From NCBI GenBank assembly GCA_013398615.1, contig VZSR01002092.1, positions 1,254,109 to 1,318,108 on the forward strand: a stretch of 64,000 nt of DNA. Reading direction: 5' to 3'. This document shows positions 38,915 to 49,600 of the stretch, one piece after another (within the stretch, counting starts at the first letter, position 1; the number at the start of each line of letters is the position of its first letter). The notes beneath the pieces are model-generated. The model did no database searches. It was not told where the DNA came from and saw nothing but the letters and a program-made list of their open reading frames with translations. The position numbers and the translations under genes were made by a program. The DNA comes from Brachypodius melanocephalos (Eukaryota > Chordata > Aves > Passeriformes > Pycnonotidae).

Positions 38915-41803
38915 AAGATGTGCATGTATATGTCTACGTGTGTAAAGGTGACATGCATATTTGGTGAATAAAACAGAAATGTAGAAGCCCTGATGTGTGC
39001 TGATTTTCATCCATTTCCTCTTTGGACAAGAGCCAGTATATATCTGGGAGGTAAATAGAGTGTAGTGGTCTATTTTCGCATGTGTGCGTGCATGCGTATG
39101 TGGAACACGCAAAAATAATCACCCTCAGACTCATTCCTATATATGTGTGGGAACGTATCCCAGATGTTCACCTCTTAAGCCTTTAGGCTGACTGTTCCCA
39201 CTCCGTGGGAGAAGGGATGATGGAATATGCAAGAGATTTTCCCCTGATTATGTTTGTTACGATGTCAAAGTACTGGCAGCTGTCCTAGTGGAGATGGGAG
39301 TAAATCTGGCAAACCGTAGTCTAAAATTAGTTTTCCCTACATGTAATTGTTGCATTTTAAAATTTTTTGCTTAAGTAATTTTCTGCGTTCATCCCAGCCA
39401 CACCGAGCTTGTACATGTATCATGTAATCACCACAGCTTTTCAGGGTGCTGAACTTATTTTCTTTGATGAGGTGGACAATCAGAAGTCCACAGTTTTGGA
39501 CCTTTTAATTTCACAGATGTTCCTAGGCAAGAACTTTTATTTTTGAATAAGTTTAAGGATATTTATTATACTAGCACAAAAAATGTGTTGCCCTCAATGA
39601 ACTCTGAAATTTTGCTTCTGTATTTAGTGACTTAAAACAGAGGGATGTGAGGGATGTTGGCTCTCAGTCTGTCAGTGGTAAAACAGAATGATTCAGGTAA
39701 GACTCTTGCATTATACTTATAAATCATTCTTCTTAAATCATACTTCTGGGCTTCTGCTTGCTATTTCTCTAGCAGAAAAATATATCTTCAAATTGAAATT
39801 ATTTGTTCTTCCAGTAACTGTAAACCTTGCTGTTTTCAGACAGTTTGGAATCTAAAAAAATGACAGCTTCTTCTTCTGTATATTTTCTGCTACTTTGCAG
39901 AGACTACCTGCTCAAAAATCATGGATCAGACTTAAAAATTATTATATTTCAGATGGGAAAAGGAAAGATCACATTGGTTTTCTTTTGCCATGACTTTATA
40001 TAATTTCTCAGAGTAAACTTCCTATTTGCAAGAACATCCAGCGCATCATTAGCTGCATATGCACACACACTCACACCTACACATATTGCAAACCTACCTC
40101 TTTCATAGCTGGTGGAGGTTCCAGTGAGACAGCAGTAAGGCTGCCTACAGTCTTGCACATTTAAACCTGAAACTACTTAATTAAATTTGGTCTTGTAAGT
40201 GAATCTTGAAAGAAAAAAAGGATGAAATGAATAAGTAGCTTTCCTAGTGCCTGTACAATGAGAAGTTAGTACCTCCCATCTAGTAGTTATGCTTGCAGTC
40301 CTTAAAAGAACACCTGAGAGTCTCCAGTTCTTTAATTTGCTGCTTGCCAGAGAAATGCCCATTGCTTTCTGAGGTCTGTGTGCAATACCAAGGGAACATC
40401 CACACCATCCACATATCGAATGGGTAGCTGTCTACTGAACTTCAAGAGAAGCTCAATTTATCTTTGCTCATCTGTTACAGTTTGCATGGAACTTCAAGTG
40501 GTGTTTTTCATTTTCACAGCTTTCAGAGTCAATGAAGTATCCTGAAGTCCTGTAAAGTTGATGGAATAAACAAAGGTAGAAAAAGGCAAATAATTCTCAT
40601 CCCCAGCCAGATTTGCAAGAAATGACATTAAAATTTAATGAATGTTGTTTAGATAGTATTGCAGTTATGAAAGAATAATATAGAAACACAGACTGTTTTC
40701 AATAATGATAAATTTTAGAGTTAATTGAAAACTCATATCACCTGGATTTAAGGTCAGCTAGTTTAAACAAGTAACATGAAACCAAAATAAGGAAATGTGT
40801 AGTTAAGAAAATTGGTGGGTTGCATTTACACGTGGATTTTTTTTCCATGTGTTATCCAACCAAAGTTTATTTACAGAGAACTTGTGAGTTCTATGCAATT
40901 TACTCATTTATACATTTGCTCAGTGTAAACTTAACTATTATAAGTAGCTACACCAATACATCTTTATTCTCCAGACAGTTTAAGTGTGTGCTAGTTTAAT
41001 GAGGTTCAGAATGTACTTAATATCTTTAGTGTATAGCAAGGGTTGTACTTTATGCTAATGTTTAAAACCATGCAATTATTTCATTACATTAAGGAATTGG
41101 GAACCAAAAGGCCATTTGTGATTGTGGTGCTTCCTTTCCTTAATAGCAAATTTCTGTTGTTACCTAGTTGTTCATTATGAAAAATAAATCATCTCTGTGA
41201 GAAAGTAAGCAACCTCATTTTTCTACAATTAGAAAAGAGTAGCTGCTTAATTTGCAGGCAGGTGAATTAATAATAGCATGACACTCAGATTTTTTGTCTT
41301 TATGCTTTCCATACTCAGAAATGAAGTGTCTCTAGTCTGTTTATTTCTATTTCTGAGCAACTCTCCTTCTAGTATTTCACACAGATCTTCCCACACTTTA
41401 ACACATTCTGTGTTAGGATTTAAGGTCCAAAATATTGCAGAATGTCAGCAAATAAGAATTCTGTTATCTGTCTGTTTGATATATAAGTAACAAATTCCAC
41501 AAGGAAGAGTTGTCTAGCCAGGTAAAAGTTTTGAGCTCTGTTTCATTTTATCTGCATTAATTTAAACTGAATTTATTGATTCTGAAGATAAGCTTTGCAC
41601 AAGAGTTCATTTTTTTAAATCTATATGATAATATAACAATACAGGCTGAGATTTCCTTATGTTTACACAGTTTTTCCTTATGTTTACCTTAAGATTCTGC
41701 CTCCCCTAGACCTAGGAGTACTAAAGGATTACAAAATTATTTTAATGTCAAACATTTAAAAGTGATCCTATTATTATTTACCTTTCTGTCAGATGTCTGT
41801 TCA
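38915..41803. other. Unique AT-rich non-coding DNA
   Basis: Nothing is recognised. A short local tandem duplication of TTCCTTATGTTTAC occurs at 41651-41687, close to the gap. Confidence 0.5.
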
Positions 41804-42789
41804 NNNNNNNNNNNNNNNNNNNNNNNNNNNNNNNNNNNNNNNNNNNNNNNNNNNNNNNNNNNNNNNNNNNNNNNNNNNNNNNNNNNNNNNNNNNNNNNNN
41901 NNNNNNNNNNNNNNNNNNNNNNNNNNNNNNNNNNNNNNNNNNNNNNNNNNNNNNNNNNNNNNNNNNNNNNNNNNNNNNNNNNNNNNNNNNNNNNNNNNNN
42001 NNNNNNNNNNNNNNNNNNNNNNNNNNNNNNNNNNNNNNNNNNNNNNNNNNNNNNNNNNNNNNNNNNNNNNNNNNNNNNNNNNNNNNNNNNNNNNNNNNNN
42101 NNNNNNNNNNNNNNNNNNNNNNNNNNNNNNNNNNNNNNNNNNNNNNNNNNNNNNNNNNNNNNNNNNNNNNNNNNNNNNNNNNNNNNNNNNNNNNNNNNNN
42201 NNNNNNNNNNNNNNNNNNNNNNNNNNNNNNNNNNNNNNNNNNNNNNNNNNNNNNNNNNNNNNNNNNNNNNNNNNNNNNNNNNNNNNNNNNNNNNNNNNNN
42301 NNNNNNNNNNNNNNNNNNNNNNNNNNNNNNNNNNNNNNNNNNNNNNNNNNNNNNNNNNNNNNNNNNNNNNNNNNNNNNNNNNNNNNNNNNNNNNNNNNNN
42401 NNNNNNNNNNNNNNNNNNNNNNNNNNNNNNNNNNNNNNNNNNNNNNNNNNNNNNNNNNNNNNNNNNNNNNNNNNNNNNNNNNNNNNNNNNNNNNNNNNNN
42501 NNNNNNNNNNNNNNNNNNNNNNNNNNNNNNNNNNNNNNNNNNNNNNNNNNNNNNNNNNNNNNNNNNNNNNNNNNNNNNNNNNNNNNNNNNNNNNNNNNNN
42601 NNNNNNNNNNNNNNNNNNNNNNNNNNNNNNNNNNNNNNNNNNNNNNNNNNNNNNNNNNNNNNNNNNNNNNNNNNNNNNNNNNNNNNNNNNNNNNNNNNNN
42701 NNNNNNNNNNNNNNNNNNNNNNNNNNNNNNNNNNNNNNNNNNNNNNNNNNNNNNNNNNNNNNNNNNNNNNNNNNNNNNNNNNNNNNNNN
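41804..42789. other. Assembly gap (986 N)
   Basis: All bases are N. The right flank begins with 16 T residues and a T/G-rich tract follows, so a hard-to-sequence repeat or homopolymer is a likely cause. Any reading frame that crosses it is meaningless. Confidence 1.
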
Positions 42790-42805
42790 TTTTTTTTTTT
42801 TTTTT
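42790..42805. repeat. Poly(T) at gap edge
   Basis: Sixteen T residues directly abut the N gap, and the true length is unknown. It may be the poly(A) tail of a minus-strand retroposon lying in the gap. Confidence 0.85.
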
Positions 42806-42974
42806 CCTGAGATATTGCCAGTGTAGATTGCATAGCTCAAAGGAATTAGCCTATGGTCTCACAGTGTTTTAAAAATGGGATCTGAGTACATATCTTATTT
42901 ACAATCCAAACATATAAGACTATAAGACTATACAGTACAGGCTACATAGCCTTTTCATCTTTTGGTAGTTTGAG

Positions 42975-43116
42975 ATGGTTGGGGTTTTTTGTTTGGTGGT
43001 GTTTGTTTGTTTGTTGTTTTTTGTTGTTGTTGTTTTGGAGTTTTGTTGTTGTTGATTTTTGTTTCTTATGTTTTTGTTGTTATTCTTTTCTCTGTCCTTT
43101 TTTTTTTTTTTTTTTT
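42975..43116. repeat. T/G-rich low-complexity tract ending in poly(T)19
   Basis: Irregular GTTTG, TTGTTG and GTTTT words run from 42975 to about 43085, followed by a pyrimidine stretch and 19 T residues (43098-43116). It is the strand complement of the A/C-rich tracts at 1.84 and 59.8 kb. The 80-codon plus-strand frame in it (Phe/Cys/Val-rich) is an artefact. Confidence 0.85.
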
Positions 43117-43233
43117 AACCACCTGGTTGTATTAAACCCATCTAGTAACTATAGATGTGCATCAAACTGGATGCAATACCATCTGAAGAGAATAAACGTA
43201 TTTCTTAAGTAAGAAAGCTCTCCTTTGATAGCT

Positions 43234-43483
43234 CTAGAATCCAGGTTTCACTTTTGCATCCTCCGCTTCCACCCCTTCAGGCTTTGATGCTGCCAATAGC
43301 AGACTCTCTTCCTGGCCACTTCTAACAGGAGAAGGTGGAGGAGAAGGAATGCTTCCAGCACACTCTTTCCCCTCATGGCAGCAGAAGCTTCTCATTGATT
43401 TAGCTGTTAAATAATTCAGAGGCAAACCCCATCTGTTTAAGTGAATGTCCTGTTTCATGTCTCCCCAGGGAAAAGGCAGCAAT
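43234..43483 (-). CDS. Candidate terminal coding exon (C-terminus of unknown protein)
   Basis: On the minus strand, a strong acceptor (TTTGATGTTTCTTTCCAG) ends at 43484. It is followed by one base completing a codon and 82 sense codons to a TAG at 43234. The peptide is more protein-like than other frames here: after PWGDMKQDIHLNRWGLPLNY it has a Cys-Cys pair, then a Pro/Ser segment (SIPSPPPSPVRSGQEES) and an acidic/basic tail ending KVKPGF. The codons are GC-richer than the flanks. About 118 bases after the stop, AATACA and then poly(A)19 (the T-run at 43098-43116) follow on the same strand, which would suit a 3' UTR or a retrocopy tail. I do not recognise the protein, and the preceding exon to the right was not found. 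It could be a chance open frame. Confidence 0.3.
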
Positions 43484-45055
43484 CTGGAAAGAAACATCAA
43501 ATGTGACTTGCTGGCTTTCTTACATAAAGACTAGCAATTAAGATATTTGCCTCCAACATTTTCTTTTCCTTGAGCTGGAGCTTGCTAAATCAGACTTTGG
43601 TACACCAGAGACTAACTATAATTGGGAGACAGTGGTCTTTCCAGGAACCAGCTTCTAGAAAAACCAATTGTAAAGATCAAAAAGACTCAGTTCCATAAAC
43701 AGTCTTGAGAGTTTAAAGAAAAAAAGCAGACGTGGGAGATTTGGCTTCAGGGACTTTCATATACCCACTGCATATGTGTGCTTTGGATTTTCCATGTCTA
43801 CTGATTTAGTTCTTCTGTATCTGTGTCAAATTTAAACCACTTGGACATCTGATTCACTCTCACAATTAGAAAGCAGCTTTTTATAGCTAATTAATTATTC
43901 ATGATCCAAAATTCCATAGAATAATAGCAATCTGAGTGGAGACTCAGATTAATTACTCAGTTTAGTAATTTTGCATACTTCAAAACAGAGAAGTGTGTGA
44001 AGGAATGACTTAGTGTGTTCTTTAGGGCTGATAATAGGCATCTGTGTAATTCAATAAGCAAACTTGTAAAATGTGTCTGAACCTCTGATTCAAGTCACTT
44101 TCTATTTGATTTTGGCAGGACCATTGCTTAGTTATGAGATGGATCAGGGCTGTCAAGGCTGTTCTCTCTTTCTGCCACTCCAAAATCAGAATAGATACTT
44201 CAGAAAATTTTTCCCATGCTCCTGTAGGGAGTTTGTCAAAATAATTTTGAAAGAGTAGGAGGCGGAAGAAACTTTGCCTATGCTCAAATACATTTTTCAA
44301 TAATGAGAAGAGAGAGACAAGGAGAGGCATGTGTGAGAAATATAACTGGGAGACAAGTAAGAAAACATTATCACGATTATGATAACATTTTATAGTTTAT
44401 AGTGTAGGTAATGTACTCTTTCCTCAGTCACATGGGTCACATATGGGGAACTGCTGAATTTTCAAGTTCTCCAAGTGTCAGCAATCCCAAAATGCTGTAC
44501 TTCAGTCTAGGATTCACCTCACCTAAATAAATTTATTTAATTGGAAGGTGTTAAGCCTTATCTAGTTGATTGCCATCAGCAGTTAATGAGGAGAGACAGA
44601 CATTTTCAGCCACCCATCACACTCTACACCCAAGAGCCCAATGTAGAAGAGCTAAGAGTTGCCTGTCTCTCTAAATTGGAGACTTTCCAGAATATATATG
44701 ACTGTCTTAACCTAGACCACTCAATTTTAGAACTATAACATTATATAGAGTCCATGTTTGGTGTGCAAGTCAACAGAGTGAAAAGAGTGGCACTGGAATT
44801 ATTAAGGCATTAAACTTCAAACTGATTCCTTCAATTTTCCTCATAGCTTAAACTCAGATTTTCTCAGAGCTTCAGTGTAATGGGTTATACACAGTTAAAC
44901 AGATACAAGCAAATTCACACATCAGCAACTACTGCTTCCTTTATAGAACCGCTCCTCCCAGCATGTGCTAGTGTCCCTTCAGGTTTCTAAACCATTCATT
45001 TTGAGTGTCTTCCCTCATGGCAACTTTGAAAGCTGAACTTCCAACCAGCTTGTTT
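43484..45055. other. Non-coding DNA
   Basis: If the 43.2 kb exon is real, this would be intron on the minus strand. The 102-codon minus-strand frame at 44022-44330 shows no motif and no convincing splice pair. Confidence 0.45.
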
Positions 45056-45640
45056 TAACTTTGTCCCATGATAACTTTGTCCCATGGAATATCTCTATTT
45101 TGAGAAGTTTTCAGATTTGTTTCCCACTTTTGTGTGGGGTCATCTCCATGGGCTGCATTTTCCTTTAGGGTGTATCTGCCTGCTGCAGTGCATGGTCCTC
45201 CACAGGCTGCAATGGGGATATCAGCTGCACTGTTGCCCTCCATGGGCTGCAGGGAGACAACCTGCATCACCCACAGTATTCTCCATGGCCTGCAGGGCAA
45301 TCTCTGCTCTGGCACCTGGAGCATCTCCTCCTTCACTGACCTTGCTGCCTGCAGGGTTGTTTCTCTTGCATTTTCTCACTCCTTTCTCTCACAACTGCTG
45401 CATAACAATTTTAGTCTTTCTTACATATGTTATCCCAGAGGTGCCACCAGCATTATTGATGGGCTCAGCTTTGGCCAGCAGTGGGCTCATCTTGGAGATG
45501 CCTGGAACTGGCTCTGTCTGACATGGGGGAAGCCGCTTGTCTTTCTTCACCAAACATACTTCTGCTGTTCTCCTCCACCCTCCTCCTCTGCCAACACCAG
45601 GGCAAGCAAACCCAATATAACTTCTAGTGTTATAAGTCTC
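45056..45640 (+). mobile_element. Avian LTR-type interspersed repeat
   Basis: The block is GC-richer than its surroundings and matches a repeat I know from many bird genomes. It has several CTCCATGGGCTGCA-type units (at 45144, 45198, 45238 and 45281), then TCTCTGCTCTGGCACCTGGA, CTTCACTGACCTTG, TTGTTTCTCTTGCATTTTCTCACTCC, GGCTCAGCTTTGGCCAGCAG and GGAACTGGCTCTGTCTGACA, with a CAAACCCAATAT end. I attribute it to an endogenous retrovirus LTR, but the class is from memory and unsure. The left edge has a 14-base direct repeat (AACTTTGTCCCATG twice). The 145- and 180-codon plus-strand frames within it result from the repeat's composition and are not host genes. Confidence 0.6.
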
Positions 45641-46591
45641 TTGTGCTGGAAGATAACAGCAGCTGAGTATCTCTAAGATATTAGATGGAAGTACTTTTTC
45701 TTTTACTTCATTTTTATTAAAATTAGAAAAGGATTGATTGTACCAGTTCTCACACTGTGTGCTGAAGAATATAAGCCAGCATTTGGTATCTGCTTAGAGA
45801 AACTTCAATGTTAACATTGCCCATTGATTATTTTGCATACAGAAAATTGTTTTCAAGAGATCTGAACAAGTATTGTAAAATGATTTATTGCCTTCTCTCT
45901 GCACAAAAACCCAAAGGATCTCTCTAGAAATCATCCCAGTATTCTTCATTGGCAGAAAGTTTCACAAATAAACTTTGAGAAGGTGATAAGTGTTATTCCT
46001 AAGCAGGTAGTGTTCTGGACTGCCACACAATAGTACTGGTAGATATGAGCTGATGTCCATGTGTACCCTTATGCTTACCATCCCTCAACGATAAGAACTT
46101 TCAGTTCAGTTGTAACAAATCTTAAAGAGTTCAAAGAATGACCTTGAACAAAAATGTGTTTTGGGTCAAAATAATATTAAGATTTTTTACAAGACAAATT
46201 TGTCTTTTATATTTTTTGATTAATCTTCTAAAAAAGATACTAATTTTAAATGCACGCTGCATTACAATGTAGCTAATGAGCATCAGTGCTGGTGATGGCC
46301 ATTAGCTATGCAATATTTTATGGCTTATTCATAATTTTGGCATTCCTTGTCTATCTGCAGATACCAATTACTTTCTCAATGTAGTCTCTTACTTTGGTGG
46401 TCAGTTGAATGTTGCAGATTAATGATCTGAATATAAGGAAAAGTTAAGTGGTTTTCATTTCCATGAGAATGTTTTTAGTCAAGTTGTCTTCTGGTAGTTC
46501 ATTGTGTGTAGTTAAAAAGTTCTATCTTCCTTGATTGAATAATACCATAACAATTGACAGCCAAAAATAAATAACAACAATTAATAAACAC
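45641..46591. other. Non-coding DNA, including a possible regulatory stretch
   Basis: AT-rich with no exon seen. The part at 46250-46450 is listed separately as a possible conserved element. Confidence 0.45.
46250..46450. promoter_or_regulatory. Possible homeodomain-site-rich non-coding element
   Basis: Several homeodomain-type cores cluster within 200 bases: AGCTAATGAG, CCATTAGCTATGCAATAT (which also contains an octamer-like ATGCAATAT), TTATTCATAATTTTGGC and GATTAATGATC. Frames are closed. The texture resembles vertebrate conserved non-coding enhancers, but AT-rich DNA produces such cores by chance and no alignment was possible. Confidence 0.2.
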
Positions 46592-46592
46592 A

Positions 46593-46631
<39 letters not shown>

Positions 46632-46633
46632 AC
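46592..46633. repeat. (AAAT)n microsatellite
   Basis: About ten uninterrupted AAAT/ATAA tetramers, preceded by imperfect related units from about 46565. Confidence 0.95.
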
Positions 46634-49600
46634 ATTTCCAGCAATTCATTTGCATTTTTTTCCCTTGGATATGCCTGCCTACATCATTATCACTCCATAA
46701 AGTCCCATATGCTAACTACCCTTTTACATAATAAAAAAGACAAATATTTACTTCTTCCTCAAGTTTTCAAAGCTACTTTCTCTTACTGAAAGCAACCAAT
46801 ATATAAGTATTGGTACTGGCTCTCTATAGGGCTGTGGAACTTGGTGGACAGATTAATCTAATTTAATCTAAAGCAATTTGTAAAACTACAGCTGATGTAC
46901 ATTAAAATTGCTTTTAAATGATGGATTGGTTACAAAGATATGGGATATTTTGCCTCCTTATGGAATTTCATAGAAAGGCATGATTTTAAGTGAATTCAAA
47001 GGCAGAGCTCAAAAATTATTTCCTACTGTAAAGCTGTAATGGATATTTTCATAATCTTCTGTGACAAATGAAATACATCTTCCAGGTCAATCAGACATAA
47101 TACTGTGTAAAAGTCAGAATGTATTATCCTTTATTATTCCTTGTCTGGATAAGTTGTGTATTCAAAGGTGCTGAATATATACTTAGACTGAGCTCTTCTA
47201 TCACTTAAATATAAGAGACAGACATGCATGCAGTTTTGTTTTGTCATGTGATGTCTCTGCAATTACTAATAAAGCAGTGTTTATTTATTTAGATTTGAAT
47301 GAATAAACACTTATATTCAAGTTTCTGTATTTCACTGATATGCCACTAAAATGCATAATGCATACACAGCATGAATTATCGTCTATATTTGAGTGGGAGA
47401 CGTTTTATGATATTAATCTACTTTCTTTGTGTAAGAAGCCTTGCAATGTATACTATGCATAATCAGATCACTGTTTATCCTGCTGTGCATATCAAGAGCA
47501 GTTTTAAAATTGCCTGTCAATAGGGTTTTCATTTGCCTCAAACATTTCATCTGTCTATGTAGCCAGGAAACAAATGGAATATTTTGAGCATCTCCCTGTG
47601 TTTCCCTGTTCTTCTCACCCCACTTTCCAGCAGATAGATGGAATGGAACTATTCTTTGTTTAGTTATATTGTAGAAAAAGGCAAACTTGGGACTGGGCTG
47701 AGGGAGCTATGACCTTGCTAGCATTGAACTTGTGAATGGATTATGGTGGCAGGGAATAGGAAAGTGTTAGCATTCCCACCTCTCACATTTTATTGACAGA
47801 GGGAAGGTTCACAGCTCTCAAAACTGTTCACAACCTGCTGAGGCTTGCAGCTCCAGATTGAAAATATTAGGGTTTTTTTTTACATCTAGATGGTTCCATA
47901 AATCTTGATGGCATTATATTTACATGAAAATTCTAGAGAACCATCTAAATGATTTGTTATCAAATATTCCCGCTTGCACTCTTCCACCTTGAAATTTGTG
48001 CTGTCACTCCAAGGTGAAGTCACCAGCCCCAGCATCCCTGCAGCCAAGCATTCTTGCAAAGACCACCAGCTACTGCTTTTGACCAGGAGTCCAAGAGTGC
48101 ACATGGACACAGCACCTCACTGAGGCACTGAGTCTGATGATAAACCTGTCAGTTTATAAGTGTTGCTGAGCCAGATAATGACTGTAAAAGTACCTGTACC
48201 AGAAACCAACAGCAGTTTGTGCTTCAGAATTCACAGGATCAGTGCATGGCTGGATGACGTTTCTGTCCTGGATATCTGAATGCTTATTTTGTACGTAAGA
48301 ATTTCAGTATTTTTGTTTTGTTTCCAGTAAGTGCATGCTTATCATCATAAAAAATACTGTGAAGTGAATTGCCTTTAATAGAAATGAATGTTGGAGCTGG
48401 GGCATTTAGGAGTTCTGTCAGGAGTGCAGATATGTGAAAACCACAGTTCTAGCCAGTATATTTGTGATAATTACAGCTATGGTCCTCAAATCCTATATCA
48501 TGTAACTCTCCATGGAAAGCTCTTGATGAAATATTGTCAGTTTAAATTTCACTCATTTTAAAAAAAAAAAAAAAAAAATCTTCCCTATAAGAAAATTATG
48601 TATTTCTGCAGATGTGAAATAAACCCCAAACTCTTTATAACAGTAAGCCTTTATTTTATATTCCTCAAGAGCATCAGCACTTTCTTGCACCTTGTAAAGT
48701 TAATGTTTAAAATGGTACTAAATTTTCTTTTCTTTAGATTTTTTTTTTTCATCCTGGATGCAGATAAACAGGTTTTACAATATCTTCTTTATCAGTACCT
48801 ACATTTCCTGGTGGATTTGACCCTTCTGCCAAGTGTGTTCCCTGGTGTAGAAAATTTTATTTGTACCATTACAATAGCCAGGAAATTAATGGAATTCAGA
48901 TCTCTTATGCTCATCTTCTAAGCCTACAATACTAACTGTACCATGCTCAATACTAATACAAAAAAGAAAACCTATTTATCATCCTTTGAGATTTCTTTTT
49001 ATCAACCAAGCTCCTATATTAATAAATACAGCAAAATCCATTTGTTTCATTCCAGTGCTTCCATAATACAATTGTTTTTCTGAGCACATAGTGCAGCTTC
49101 CACATTGACTGGGCTTTAGATTCCTATTGCATTCCTTGTCTGTCTTCATTGCCAAAATTTGCTGTCAAATTATTTCTTCATATCTCATCTCTATTATAGA
49201 TGTAGGTGGTGAAGATTCAGTCTCAGCTCTGATTGTCCCTGGAATCCTGGTGTAGGTTCAAGTGCCTGTTCAGGGAGCAGGTCACTCTGATCAGGTCACT
49301 TACAACCTGTGGAGCAAAGCATGCACAGATTTATCCTGGAGCACCTGTCCTGTCCTGGGGTTTTCCTAAGCCAAATACACTGAAAATCAATTCCAGCAAA
49401 CAGGCAGTAAAAGACGTGGGAAATGACTGGGAGATAGAGTTACACACTCATGACTGTTTTTAATTTTGTGTAGACAAGGCCGACTTGTGAGTGCCATCAG
49501 TGCTTCAAAACATAATTGAATATAGAGGTCATGATATTCAGCACTCCTCCCTCTATCATGACAAGACAAAACAAGGGAATTTTGCACATCAAGGTCTTAG

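Noticed and set aside
38846..39134. 88- and 66-codon minus-strand frames
   Set aside because: They run across the CA/TA microsatellite and its decayed flank.
41737..42872. Four open frames of 351-367 codons across the gap
   Set aside because: They consist almost wholly of Ns and have no coding meaning.
42970..43212. 80-codon hydrophobic plus-strand frame as a membrane peptide
   Set aside because: Phe/Val/Leu content comes from the T/G-rich low-complexity tract.
45084..45676. 145- and 180-codon plus-strand frames with Cys, Leu and Ser
   Set aside because: They overlap in different phases inside an interspersed LTR-type repeat, so repeat composition explains them.
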